Positions 42,131 through 55,146 are shown, counted from the stretch's first letter. The stretch: 64,000 bases of DNA from Chaunax sp. Z400 (GCA_037577475.1 CM075184.1:5837594-5901593), one strand, 5' to 3'. Numbers and translations are program-made. Notes: a model not told the origin generated them from the letters alone.

Positions 42131-43294
42131 TGTCTGCCTAATGCATTAACATTTAAATATTCCCTACAAAATTATACAGTATATACAGATCATATAAAGT
42201 TATATATAATATAATATAAATAACTAGTAATGTGCAAACAAACACACTATGTGATTTCCAACTTAAAGATGGCCTATTAATTATATAATGAAAAACAAAA
42301 TCTAATATTTAAAAAAAATCAAAAATCAAGTTCTGGTAATGGTGGGATTCGAACCAGGGACCGTAAGATCAAATCTTCCCTCTTCTTTCACCTTTCTCCC
42401 CCCTTCTCCCCCCTGTTGTTACACAGCTACACCACCCTTCTCAGTGCTTTGATCTAAATTGGACTCCTGGGATACAAACAAAACACAGTCTGGACAACGT
42501 GGCTGCGGTGTGTGATTTTAATGTCAGCTTCTAAATCGCCTGCAGCAGCACATGAACACAGAGGTGGAAATCTTTCTGTATTTTGTCTGTCTGGATTACA
42601 TCAAAGCAGAAAAAGCATGAGCAGATTGTCTGTTGTCGTTCCAGTGCAGCGCCTGGAATGCATTTACACCCTGTTATCCATGCAAGCCCTTCATTGCTTT
42701 TATTTTATGAATTAAGAGCTTGGATTGGGTGGAATGGGGACTGACCTTCTGTTATTGGAGCAAGTAAAGGCAAGAAAACAACTACAACAAGTAAACAATA
42801 TCACAGCTCATTAGGGAATTGATGGATGAGTAAAAGAAAAGAAAAAAAAAGCCACTAAATTCTGTCTGGGAAACTTCTTCTACATGGAGCTGATACTTTC
42901 CGAAAGCAGAGCAAAGGAGCAAACAGAGAGCGGCCAGCACAGAGCAGGTCTGAACAGAGAGGACAGACATTTTCCTCTTTCAATTGAAGTTGGAGAGCTG
43001 ATGGTTTCCTCAAATAAACTGTGACCTGTGGCTGCCAGTCCAATCATCCACAACGGCAGTTCTCTGCCAGTCCTTCCCTCTGACTGTATGTGTGGATGTG
43101 TGAGTGGAAAGTCCACCCTTTTCAGACTTTTCCTCTGCCAAGAGTATTATTGCTCACATTGGAGAAGGATTGCTTTAAATACACTCATTACAAAGAAAGA
43201 CGTTTTAAAGTAATCCAAAAGAAACAAAAATATCCACTTTATGCAGCAATTTTCAATTTCTTGTGAAGTTAAAGGGCCTTATTTAAATGGTTTA

Positions 43295-43620
43295 AAGCAC
43301 ACAGTATGAAGTCCAGGCACAAGTTAATTCAGGGTGTGTCTTACTCCCTATTGCCAGGTAAATTGCACACAATCTGAGAACAAAAGTTGCAAGACACAAA
43401 GTGGTTGCATCCAGTCCCGTGATTATTCATAGGTATGCTTTGGGCGTAGCATGAATCAAAGCAATCAGAGTGTTACCTAACATTCCCTGTAACAGCCAGG
43501 TGCGCCTGCACCTGGCCCATTGCTATTTAAACTGCGGCACTAGTCTTGCTGAGGGACAGGTATGTGGGCCTTGGCTGGTGGACCCTCTGCCTCCACTGTC
43601 TCCTTATCCTCTGTCCCATC
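43295..43620 (+). mobile_element. Harbinger-like nonautonomous element fragment, inverted relative to 15160-15385
   Basis: The reverse complement carries GGCAGAGGGTCCACCAGCC, TTAAATAGCAATGGGCCAGG and AACACTCTGATTGCTTTGAT in the same order as the copy at 15.2 kb, and continues to GACTTCA. Divergence is moderate. Confidence 0.55.
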
Positions 43621-44759
43621 ATCAAGTCCATCTGAATACATATGTACAAATGCCAAATATTGAACTGATGATGAGGAGGAGGAGGAAGGCTGCAGCACAT
43701 CACTGCTTGTGTAACAGGTCTGCTGATGAAAGTGGAGAGAATCAGTAAAGTGACCGTTCTAAATAATAGTGGATGGAATGCAGATGGGCAAAATAATACA
43801 TCATTAATAAGAAAATATGGATTACATTACCTTGACCGTACCTAAGATCAACACTACCACGTGTTACTTAAACAATAAGTAAGCTGGTCACTGCTGGCGA
43901 TGGTCAAGTCTTTAAGCTGAATGTGTGAGCAAACAGTAGTTTTAACACAAATCTACAATGTTCTATTGACTGTGCTGAGACGACAGAAATAATATGTAAT
44001 TATAATAATAATTAGGACTCATAAGGAGTCGTGTTGTGACATGATAAATTCAATATGCAATACAAAGAGTCCAATATACAATCTTTAGGTTTTGTTTGGC
44101 CGCCACCATTTCCTGAAGAAAATATGTGACGACTCACTAAATGTATCTGTATGCTGATTGGTGCTGAGCAGTTTGTGTGCAATGAATTCATCAGAGCCTG
44201 TCGACTGGAAACCAGGTTCAGGAGAAAATCAACACTGAACCAGTGAAGTCGAGATCTGTATTACCATGAGTTCATTATTACAAGTAACACCTATCACATT
44301 ACACAGGTTTTATGTCATTGGCTTGAACTCTATGTCATTTAACAAATGACATAGTTCTTAATTATTAACAAACAAAAAGAAGCAACCATCTCATGAGATT
44401 TCAAACATGCTTAAGACCAGAGCCCAACATCAGGGCTTAATTAGCTGCAGTTTATTTGAATTAAGTCCACAGCTTTGTTCATTTACATCATCACTCATAA
44501 TAAATAGACTTCCAATAAAAAGATTCTGAAACACAAAATGTTGTGGCCTCAACAGTAATTTGTGGTAAGTTTTTGGAAGTCTGTTTCCTGTCAGTGTTTT
44601 GAGCAGGGGTCATTAACATTTGTCCAAGTGTACAAAAATCAAAAATGAATTATTTATTAGTACAATTTTCTGCTATGGTTTAATTTTTCCACTTTCTCAC
44701 AAATAAATGTTAGTTTATATTAGAATGAACAGACTCCTAAAGAACAAGGGAAATCCAGT

Positions 44760-46375
44760 AACAGTGCGGAGCAACTCGGTGTAGCTCCTCCTAGCCGTGC
44801 CAGCCAGGCTGGGTGACTATGTAGGAAGCATAGTCCCAAGCAAAACCCCACGGTTCATGCCACGGAACACCAACCGGTTCACGTTTCGAATAGGTTCTCC
44901 CCACTCAGCGACACACCCACTGAGAAAGAAACTCTGGTAATTGGCAGCTCATTTTTAAGAAACGTGAAATTAGCGACACCGTTGACCATATAGTCAAATG
45001 CATTCCTGGGGCCAGAGCGGGCAACGTTGAATCCTATTTAAAAATGCTGGCTATGGATAAGCCTAAATATGATAAGATTGTAATACATGTCGGCGGTAAT
45101 GACACCCGATTACACCAATCAGAGGTCACTAAATTGAATGTTGCGTCGGGGTGTACATTTGCCAAAACGATGTCGTACTCTGTATATTTAGCCGCATGTC
45201 ATCGTTCAACCGCTGGCTGTCGAGGTGGTGTCCAAAAAACGATGTGGGTTTGGTGGATCTTTGGAGGACTTTCTGGGGGAAGACCTGGTCTTATTAGGTG
45301 AGAAGGCATTCTTCCCACTTTGGTTGGAGCAGCTCTCATAGTTAGTAATCTGACCAATCTGAGAGGGCCTGGTTGTAGCTGGTTACTTCCTCTGTATGCG
45401 TTGGTCTGGGACGAGGTCTTCAGGAGGTGCCCAACCTTCACCGAGTGTTTCGGCCTTTATCCTCAAGGCTCTCTGGTTGCGAGGCCGGCAGCGGTGGCCA
45501 GGTCACTGCCCATCTTATCTGGGTTTGCACATTTCTAAGACTGCCTTCTTTCACTTGTGTAATATCTCAAAAATCATTCTGTCTCAAAAAGATGTAGAAA
45601 AATTAATTGATGCATTTATTACTTCCAGGTTGGATTATTGTAATTCCCTTTTAATCAGGCTGTCCCAACAAGTCTCTAAAGACTCTCCAGCTGATCCAGA
45701 ATGCTGCTGCACGTGTTCTGACCAGAACTAGTATAAGTGGTCATATTTCTCCTATATTAGTTTCTCAACATTCACGTCTGGAATATTCAGAGTAGAATTT
45801 AAATCCTTCTCCTCACATGTAAAGCCCTTAATGGTCAGGCACCAACATACCTTCAGGAGCTCATAGTACCCTACTACCCATCTAGAACATTACGCTCCCT
45901 GGATGCAGGGTTACTTGTGATCCCTAGAGTCTCCAAAAGTAGAACAGGAGCCAGAGCCTTCAGTTATCAGGCTCCTCTCCTGTGGAACCATCTTCCAGTC
46001 TGGGTCCAGGAGGCAGACATCCTCTCTATATTTAAGAGGAGGCTTAAAACTTTCCTTTTTGATAAAGCTTATAATTAAGGCTGGCTTAGGCTAGTCTTTA
46101 GCTATGCTGCTATGGGCTGAGACTGCTGGGGAACTTCCCATGATGCACTGAGCTTCTCTCTCCTCCGCTCCTTCTCCTTCTCTACACACTCATGTCTCAT
46201 TAATTCATGTTACTAACTTGACTCAATGCCTTGAGTCTTTGTGCTTTCTCATCCTGCAGGTTCCCCCGGATTGTGATTGGATCTACTGCTGTGGTCCTGT
46301 TTGGTTTACTGATTATGATTATGATTATTATTATCATCATCATCAGTGTTGCCATCGTAGTAGTTTTTTTTTTAA
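44760..46375 (+). pseudogene. Internally deleted CR1/L2-like LINE: ORF1 esterase domain, RT 3' end and 3' UTR
   Basis: The first part reads VKCIPGARAGNVESYLK-type and DKIVIHVGGNDTRLHQSE (45044 onward), an SGNH-hydrolase/esterase-like ORF1 segment, ending GILPTLVGAALIVSNLTN. After about 45400 the text jumps to AFFHLCNISKI, SQKDVEKLIDAFITSRLDYC and further RT C-terminal blocks to about 46080. Then comes a 3' UTR with an ATG/ATT-rich tail near 46310-46350. Most of ORF2 is missing; stops and shifts are frequent. Confidence 0.75.
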
Positions 46376-46854
46376 ATTACTAATTGCAATCTTTTCATTG
46401 TTATGAAAGGCCATGCATCTTGGTCGAACTCTTCTTCTTCTGTTGCTTTTCAGCAGGCTTAACGCTGCTGCCTCCTGCATTTAGGCTTAATTACTGTTGT
46501 ACTGTGTTTGAATCTTGTGAACTAATCTGTTTTTCATTTTTAAATTGTGGCTCAGTTTTATTGTATACAATGTGAAAAAGAGCACAATAAAATCTAACAC
46601 GTCAGACTCTGGAAGACACAAGTGTTTTCTCTGAATAGAGGGGTCCAGACCTTTTTCCTGACCTAGGTTGGGACCGTTACTGATCCAACAACTGCATTTG
46701 CCCAAATGAACACACAGGCATCAACACCTTTTTGTGTAGTTTAGAGTGACATATCGTATTTTCATGCCAAATGCGTAGCTTCTACACAAATGCATACAGA
46801 TAGTCAGATCTGCTGTCCTCTAAAGAAAACCTGCTTCAATTGGAAGCTGAACAA

Positions 46855-47020
46855 CCACTCAAAGCGCTTTACAACACAAGCCAGCATCCACCTATTCACA
46901 CACACATTCATATAGCGGTGGTGAGGCCACCATACAAGGCGCCACCTGCTCATCAAGAGCGATAAACCTGCACACAAACACTCACACACCAATGGTGGTC
47001 AGCCGCTCTACCTCCACAAT
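46855..47020 (-). mobile_element. SINE/LINE tail fragment
   Basis: It contains AAAGCGCTTTACAACACAAG, CACACACATTCATATAGCGG and CAAGGCGCCACCTGCTCATC, a block common in teleost SINE 3' regions as far as I recall. The strand is inferred from the AAAGCGCTTT end. Confidence 0.45.
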
Positions 47021-47029
47021 GGTCTCAGC

Positions 47030-48500
47030 AAGTACCCTAAAACAACACATTTTTATGTTCAGGCGGCAAAGCCCTCTAGTGGCTGCAGAAATGTTGGGGA
47101 AGGATGGATGGGGTTGTCAACAAAACATTGGACTTTGACATGCATTGTAGAGGAGTACAGCAGTTTCCAATAGTGAAACAAATTACTGCAAAGTCTTTCC
47201 AAGAGAGCAGCTCAGACCAGTGGCAGCGGATCAGAAAATGAGAGAACGCTGTACCAGCCATACACACACAGACACACGAGTCTACATGTCACGTTGGTGC
47301 AAAAGCTGACATGAACATTTCATTGCCTCAATTACTGAGTGACTGCTACTATCAGAAACACATTCTGCATGTTAAAAAGGTAAGCAGGACTTATGTTGTG
47401 TTGTTTTTCTGTTGTCTTGACAAAGCGCTGCAGTGTTTTCACTTCAAGTGCCTGTAGATCAGTTGTGCTGCTGTGATAAGACATGTCCAGTTCTCAGAAC
47501 AACAGAGCAGCACATTGTTCGGTCTCTGTCTAAAATACCCTCACAACTTAGGTGATGGACGTCAACCATTTTTAGCTGCAGCCTGTTCTCCGAAGGAATT
47601 GTGCTTTAACCCATGGATGTGCCGTTTTGGAGAAGGTGCAGCCATCTTAGAGAGACATCATTGTCTTGATCCATTATGTCGCTTATGTCGATAAGCTCCA
47701 GCCCTCGCTTCTGCACAGAGCGCTGTTTGCCTGTTTATTGTAAATTTATTAATAGTGAGTGTGTCTCATATCCAAACTGCACCAGTGTCGAAACTGCTCT
47801 TCCTTTTGGCCCCCAGCAACTCACATACCAAGTTTGGAGTAGATCAGATGAGTTATTCTTGAGATATGTGAATTACATAAATACAGACAGACAGAGATTC
47901 TTCACATGATAGTTAGATATTTATATTCTTCATCACCATCATCTTGAATAACACCAACAAACTGACAACCTGTTCTTTCTAACACTGGCTCTTATTTTAG
48001 CCTCAACTGGTTGTGCAACTTTGCTCATTTTTACAGTGCAGGTCCGTCAGGCACAGAATGCCATCCTCCTCCTCCTCATTATCATCATCATCACTGCCAC
48101 TCTTCTCCTGTCTGCTCCTGCTCCCATTCTTTGTTACAGCGCTATTCTCCTCCCCGTCAGCATGTCACCCTCTCTGGAGGATACTGAAGGTGATAGGGGA
48201 ACAAAGGAAGGCAGTCGACAGCCACAGAGAGCTCAGAGCCATCATCATTTTATCAGCCCAAATACAGATTCCACTTCATCTGAATATGTTGCAGTCAAAA
48301 TCCCTGTGTTCTGTCTGAACCATTGATGAGCTCCATTCCAAATAAGACAAAGGGAGTATTGTTTGAAAACGTAGGGTAGCATATGTTGGTTACAGGATAA
48401 CTCTAACAAACAGTATCGGAGTGAATAGTGGAGACATTGAGAGTTTAATGCTGTGATATAGTAGGCTTTTAAAAAGAAATCATTTCACCCCAGGGACTAC
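47030..48500. other. Intergenic, no gene supported
   Basis: Holds a hydrophobic frame at 48021-48326 driven by CTC/ATC-rich sequence, judged not coding. A stretch at 47760-47900 ends with ACAGACAGACAGA and looks repeat-derived. Confidence 0.45.
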
Positions 48501-48534
48501 TAGTGATAATATAATACATAAAATATATTAGGTT

Positions 48535-48625
48535 TTATATATATACATAATGTCATATATTATATATAATATATATATATGATATATAAAAAATATATCA
48601 TATATATATATTTATACACATAATG
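48535..48625. repeat. AT-rich palindromic tract
   Basis: ATATATATATGATATAT and ATATATCATATATATAT face each other across an A run, and ACATAATGTCAT occurs on both sides (about 48545 and 48618). Confidence 0.8.
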
Positions 48626-49448
48626 TCATTTTAAGAGTTAGTATCATACAATTACACACAAAATACACATATTGCCTTTCTAAGCCTTTTTACAATCAAA
48701 ATTGATCAGTTTGACTTTGCAAATCCAAAACATTCATATGCCATTATTTTCACAAGAACTGTGCTCTAACATTTATACAATCATGCAGAAAGATAAAATT
48801 TACAGGAAAAAACTGGCTATTTTAAAATTCACATAGGCTATATCCTATATATAAAAAAATATTGAGAGAAAAAATATATATTTGTGGACTTTGGACTCTT
48901 AACATCATCTTTTTCTAAAGTTCTGGCTACAAAGATCTACACACAACACAGCTTGTAGAGCACCAACCTTGCAGATGTTGAAAATGAAATGGTCCCCTAA
49001 CCTGTTGTAAGGAGACAGAGGAGCACGGTGCACATCTGGAGCCGGAAAAGCAGCGGAACTATTGCTGAACAGCAAACATTCATGCAAAGCGCATGTCTGT
49101 CGGCATGAAGTCTGCAGGAGTCGTGGATCAAACCACTGACTATTCTGTAAGTGGACAACCGCTCCTGACAGCTGCACCATCCCTCCAAGAGTTCAGGTAG
49201 CATCTTGATGTACAGCTACGACAAAGCACAAGTGCTGCCCTCGCTGTATCCCATTAGAGACTGTGCTCCTGAGCGGCTTATACCCCGTAGAGAAACTTTA
49301 TTATTTAAAGACGTTTTTTAATCATTTCATTCCAGCTGCACGCGCGGCGCAACCACGACGGCCTGAGTTAAAGGCAGCCGGTGGATTCAGAGCATGTGCT
49401 GCAAATGGAGCGATGTTATCCGCGTGCACTGAGCAGGAGACACTTACC

Positions 49449-49835
49449 TTTGTCACTAAAGTCAAGGCAGAACAAGCGGCGAATGTTCATAACTCCTGCC
49501 CGCACCCACAGACTGACAACATATACAGACCATTTAGCGAGGAAACCTCATTTACTGTCATATCTTTCCCATCACACCTGTGGCACGCAGAGGTACCTGC
49601 TCTGGATGCACCACAATTTCAGCACACATTCAACACACCCACACCCCAGAAAACAGTGTTCAGGAGACCTACCGACCTGGAGCACAGAAGCAAGACCTCG
49701 AGCCTGAGAGACGCGCCGCTTGGAGCAGAGCAGTGATGGAACGGAGCGCTGGTGATCTGTCAACCGGTATGGGAGAGCAGACTCACGGCCATTCGCTGTC
49801 AGCTGCTCACGATGCAGAGCCACCTCTATTTACTC
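49449..49835 (-). promoter_or_regulatory. Candidate distal promoter and first noncoding exon (possibly of cemip)
   Basis: On the minus strand a TATA-like TAAATAG lies near 49833-49827. It is followed by relatively CpG-rich sequence and then a near-consensus donor, AAAG|GTAAGTG, at 49448/49447. This is the most CpG-rich stretch of the intergenic interval (together with 49320-49420 and 49860-49900). Only cemip (coding start at 17037) lies downstream on this strand within the window, so it could be a cemip 5' UTR exon with a roughly 32-kb intron. No matching acceptor is proven. Confidence 0.3.
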
Positions 49836-50231
49836 CAGCTGGAGGAACGACACGCCCATTGAGTGTGCGTGTGCATGAGTGCGCGCGTGCGCGTCCAAAT
49901 TTCTTCAGAACTACCTATTTGCTAGGGCGTTGTCAGGGTTTTCATCCAGGAGTCAGCTAAAAATAAATGAACTCAAAAGTGCATGAACAAATCAATGAAG
50001 TCAAAACAAAATGTACAAATAAAAGACAATTCTAAGACAAAAGAGAAAGACAAAACCATTTAAAAGTAGGCTAAACAAATAGAAAGAAAAGAAAAGAAGT
50101 AACAAAAATATGTTTCTATTGATTGAGTCTTGAGTTTTTCATGTATGATTCATTCAGTCAACTACTTTATTTTCTGTAATTAAGATCTAAATGCTGTTTC
50201 AAAGCTTTCTCCAATCAGCAATGTAATTCTT

Positions 50232-50334
50232 AGTGGGGGGGAGACCTGTGGCAGGGTCCTCCCAGGCCAGCTCGAGAAAACTGCAGCCTCTGTGCATGGG
50301 GCTCACACTTTACCCACTGCGCTATCTGCACCCC
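50232..50334 (-). mobile_element. tRNA-derived SINE, copy E (truncated)
   Basis: The minus strand starts GGGGTGCAGATAGCGCAGTGG with an intact box A; the middle is diverged and ends in a C run. Box B is lost. Confidence 0.7.
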
Positions 50335-51010
50335 AAACATGTTCCACTTTACATGAAATGTAAATGGTCTGTTCAGCATATTATGGAGCTTAGTTATAGG
50401 CTCGTGTTGCTGTCATATTAGCCTACAGGTTCCACTCTAATTACCAAAGAACATGTGATGTGTGTCGTAACTAGACCTACATTATATGATCAGGTCAGGT
50501 TTTGTTTGTGTTGAACAGCACAGGGACATAATACTGATCCTAGGGCACAGTGGACAGTGCCTGCTCTTCATCTCTCATCATCTTTATCACCTTCTCTCTT
50601 TCTTTTTTCTATTCTTGTTTTGCTAGTTAATTCATTCAAGTGAACCAGCCGGCATCATGACGGATTGGCCACTGTGTAATGTGTAACATTACATAATACA
50701 TAATCTGACAAACACTGGAGCTCCTGTGTGGAGCTCCCATTCTGGTGCCCATAGTATACTGCGTTTTGACATTCTTAAGAGTGTGAACGCACTTATAAAC
50801 TCAAACTGAGCAGGTTAAGAATGGCAGTATGTGATTTGAGACACAGCACAGGTTTGAAGATATCTACATGCATGCAATAAAACTCCTACTCCTACTAAAG
50901 CATGCCCCAAGGTGCGAGGGCTCAATCACAGCTGCTGGCAGCCTTAATTGTTCAGGGTTTATGGTTCAAATAATTGTACCCAGGAGTGAGACTCAAACTC
51001 AGGAATAGGT

Positions 51011-51654
51011 TTAACCCTCCTGTTGTGTTTGTTTCTTGTTAACTAGTTTGGTGTTCCCAGTCAAATGACCGCTCCATTCTAGCTGATTATAAATCCATAA
51101 TAATACATATATTATCACCTAATGTTGTGTTTCATCTTTTTATCAACTAAAGGTCTTGAGAACATTACAGGTCTTGAACTTCTATTTGCTATTCTTGGCC
51201 TGTAGGCCTCATTGACCTGAGCTCATATCACTTGTCCATCGAGCTGCTTCAGAATGAACTGTGAGCCTCAAAAAAGCTTTATGTACCAGAGCTGTGAGAA
51301 AGTTGTAGATATCATTGAAATAAGGTTGTGGTTGTTTTTGACAATTGCCAACAGGTGTGGTTCTCATGGGGTAAAAATTCTATTGGGGATTGGTTCCTGT
51401 AGGGGTTGCCATGGAAGCCAAAAAAAAGGCGTTTCTAATGACCGGTCATTTTTGGCTGGGAACACCAAGGGTGTACATAAGTTCAATAAATCACCCAAAA
51501 TTCAATAAAAATTGTCAAAATGTATTTTGTGTTAAGATGTCATGTGTGAAAAAAATCATGGAACCCCATGACAAACAGATGAAATGAACTACATTTTTCA
51601 GACAGAAAACTTGTACATCGGTCAGAATTGACCGGACCACAACAGAAGGGTTTC
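51011..51654. mobile_element. piggyBac-like MITE
   Basis: TTAA (51011-51014) is followed by CCCTCCTGTTGTG; the right end reads CCACAACAGAAGGG (to 51650), a 13-bp near-perfect terminal inverted repeat. The right flank is TTTC instead of TTAA. Near the right end lies a subterminal GGTCAGAATTGACCGG palindrome. The 636-bp unit has no transposase frame. TTAA and CCCT ends point to piggyBac-type mobilisation. Confidence 0.6.
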
Positions 51655-52274
51655 GACAGTTCATTGTAATATTCTGCAGATGCTGATGGTTTATGATGCT
51701 GGAGGTCATCGGCTGAGGAGGTCTGAGACTTGAAGTTGAACTGAGTCTTGGCTAGTGGCGAGGGAAGCTGGCTGGGGGGGGGCAGATGGAAGCTCGCTTA
51801 CTGGGATCACCGAGAGACTGAGGCACAAGGGAAAAAACAGATGAGCACAAGAAAAACATGCAGGAGTAAGCATCAAACTGAGACCTGAACATAGCGACTA
51901 CCACAGGCAGAAGAGTGGAGGTTGAAACCAAGGTAAATACTGAAGGCTTGATTAACAATGAGCGTCATGTATGACTCATTTCCAGTCCATACCACCATAA
52001 CCATAATACTGAGTTTACATGCTTTCACACCACTTCGCTTAGAGCACTTCATTTACCAACCCATCGTCATAGAAAGTTACCTCCTGAGCCACAGAAGCAC
52101 AAGTGATTGTGAATCAGTTTCACCTGCTTTGCTGCAAATGAAAGTGACAACAGGTGTAATGGAGAGACAAAAGCAAGACAACCCCCAAAAAGGAAATGTT
52201 TTTCATGTGGTGGCCACAGACAGTTGTTCTCTCCTCATCCTTCCTGACTGATTCTTCTAGTTTTGTGTTTTGCT

Positions 52275-53405
52275 AGTGTTCTTGTCACTACTGGTAGCAT
52301 GAGGCGGTTCCTGCAGCCCAATCAGGCTGCACAGGTAGTCCAGCTCCTCCAGGATGATACATCCATACATGTCGTTGCAAGAAGGTTTGCTGTGTCTCCC
52401 AGCACAGTCTGAAGAGCATGGAGGAGATATCAGGAGACCAGCTGTTACATGAGGAGAGCTGGACAGAGCCGTAGAAGGGCATCAACCCAGCAGCAGGACC
52501 GGTATCTGCTCCTTTGTGTGAGGAGGAACAGGAGGAGCACAGCCAGAGCCCTACAAAATGACCTCCAGCTACTGGTGTGCATGTTTCTGACCAAACTGTC
52601 AGAAACAGACTCCATGAGGGTGGCATGAGGACCTGACGTCCTCTAGTGGGACCTGTGCTCACAGCCCAGCACCGTGCAGCTCTACTGGTATTCACCAGAG
52701 AACACCAGAATTGGCAGGTCCACCATTGGTGCCCCGTTCTCTTCACAGATGAGATCAGGTTCACACTGAGCACATGTGACAGACGTGAAAGAGTCTGGAG
52801 ACGCCGTGGTGAACATTATGCTGCCTGTAACATCATCCAGCAGGACTGGTTTGGTGGTGGATCAGTGATGGTCTGAGGAGACATATCCTTGGAGAGTCAC
52901 ACAGACCTCCATGTCATAGCCAACAGTACCCTGACTGCTGTTAGGTACCAGGATGAAATCCTCAGAGCAATTGTCAGATCTTATTCTGGTGCAGTGGGCC
53001 CTGGGTTCCTCCCGGTGCAGGACTTTGCCCGGCCTCATGTGATCAGAGTGTGTAGGCAAGTCCTGGATGACGAAGGCATTGATGCCATTGACTGGCCTCA
53101 CGTTTCCCTGACCTAAATCCAACTGAGCACCTATGGGACGTTATGTATCAGTGCATCCGATGCCACCAAGTACCGCCACAGACTGTCCAGGATGTACACG
53201 CTACTGAGTCACATTATGAGTTGATGATGAAATTCACACAAGTTGGATCATCCTGTGATTTCAAATTTCACTTTGATTTTTGGTGTGATTTTGAATCCAG
53301 CCCTCAATGGCTGATGATTTTGGTTTCCATTGACTGTTGTTACATCATTTTGTTCTCAACAAATTACACAAAGTACATCAGTAAAGATTTTCAACTTGAA
53401 TAATT
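52275..53405 (+). pseudogene. Tc1-like transposase relic (second family)
   Basis: Plus-strand frames read MRRFLQPNQAAQVVQLLQDD, then RRYQET, TQQQDRYLLLCVRRNRRSTA (paired helix-turn-helix region), FTDEIRFTLSTCDRRERVWR, WFGGGSVMV, DLHVIANSTLTAVRYQDEIL and VQDFARPHVIRVCRQVLDDE. This order is that of a full-length Tc1-like transposase of about 340 residues. Many stops and shifts make it dead; the C-terminal part after the NPIE region is short. Its 3' end lies beside the TA-rich tract entered by the next transposon. Confidence 0.85.
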
Positions 53406-53406
53406 C

Positions 53407-53520
53407 ATATATTGTATATATATATATACATATATGTATATATATATGTATATATATGTATATATATATATGTATACATGTATATATATGTATACATGTA
53501 TATATATGTGTATATATATA
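53407..53520. repeat. (TA/TATG)n tract, left half split by a transposon
   Basis: TATATA with interspersed TGTATA and CATG units, directly left of the transposon at 53521. Confidence 0.9.
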
Positions 53521-55146
53521 CAGTACCAGTCAAAAGTTTGGACACACCTTCTCATTCAATGGTTTTTATTTATTTTAATTATTTTCTACATTGTAGATTA
53601 ATACTGAAGACATCGAAACTATGAAAGAACACATATGGAATTATGTAGTAAACAAAAAAGTGTTAAATAAGTCAGAATATGTTTTATATTTTAGATTCTT
53701 CAAAGTAGCCTCCTTTTGCTTTGATGACAGCTTTGCACACTCTTGGCATTCTCTCAGTCAGCTTCATGAGGTAGTCTCCTGGAATGGTTTTGAATTAACA
53801 GGTGTGCCTTGTCAAGAGTCAATTTGTGGAATTACTTGTCTTCTTAATGTGTTTGAGACCATCAGTTGTGTTGTGCAGAGGTAGGGTTAGTACACAGTGG
53901 ATAGCCCTATTTGACTACTGTTGTAATCCATATTATGGCAAGAACCACTCAACTCAGTAAAGAGAAACAACAGTCCATCATTACTTTAAGACATGAAGGT
54001 CAGTCGATCCGAAAAATTTCAAGAACTTTGAATGTATCCTCAAGTGCAGTCGCAAAAACCATCAAACACTATGATGAAACTGGCTCTCATGAGGACCACC
54101 CCAGGAAAGGAAGACCAAGAGTTACCTCTGCTGCAGAGGATAAGTTCATTAGAGTTACCAGCCTCAGAAAACACAAATTAACAGCACCTCAGATTAGAGC
54201 CCACATAAATTCTTCACAGAGTTCAAGTAGCAGAAAAATGTCAACATCAACTGTTCAGAGGAGACTGCATGAATCAGGCCTTCATGGTCGAATTGCTGCA
54301 AAGAAGCCACTACTGAGGATGAACAACAAGAAGAAGAGAATTGTTTGGGCCAAGAAACACAAGGGATGGACATTAGACCAGTGGAAATCTGTACTTTGGT
54401 CTGATGAATCCAGATTTGAGATTTTTGGTTCCAACGCCGTGTCTTTGTGAGACGCAGAGAAGGTGAGCGGATGGTTTCTTCATGTGTGGTTCCCACCATG
54501 AAGCATGGAGGAGGAGGTGTGATGGTGTGGGGGTGCTTTGCTGGTGACACTGTTGGTGATTTATTCAAAATTCAAGGCACACTTAACCAGCATGGCTATC
54601 ACAGCATTCTGCAGCGCCATGCCATCCCATCTGGTTTGCGCTTACTGGGACCATCATTTGTTTTTCAACAAGACAATGACCCCAAACACACCTCCAGGCT
54701 ATGTCAGGGCTATCTGACCAAGAAGGAAAGTGATGGAGTGCTGTGTCAGATGACCTGGCCTCCACAATCACCCGACCTAAACCCAATTGAGATGGTTTGG
54801 GATGAGTTGGACCGCAGAGTGAAGGAAAAGCAGCCAACAAGTGCTCAGCACCTCTGGGAAGTCCTTCAAGACTGTTGGAAAACCATTCCAGGAGACTACC
54901 TCATGAAGCTGACTGAGAGAATGCCAAGAGTGTGCAAAGCTGTCATCCAAGCAAAAGGGGGCTACTTTGAAGAATCTAAAATATAAAACATATTCTGACT
55001 TGTTTAACACTTTTTTGTTTACTACATAATTCCATATGTGTTCTTTCATAGTTTCGATGTCTTCAGTATTAATCTACAATGTAGAAAATAATTAAAATAA
55101 ATAAAAACCATTGAATGAGAAGGTGTGTCCAAACTTTTGACTGGTA

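Noticed and set aside
42335..42440. Possible tRNA gene on the minus strand (GGTTCGAATCC box B, TAGCTGTG box A-like)
   Set aside because: The T-arm and acceptor stems do not pair and the box spacing is too long; it is most likely a worn SINE head.
48013..48326. 101-codon frames with a hydrophobic LLLLIIIIITATLLL stretch
   Set aside because: The hydrophobicity comes from CTCCTC/ATCATC runs; two overlapping frames are open and there is no family resemblance or exon context.
49263..49736. 157-codon plus-strand frame in the CpG-rich interval
   Set aside because: It has no recognisable domain and overlaps other frames; length is explained by the higher GC content. I prefer a noncoding first-exon reading on the minus strand.
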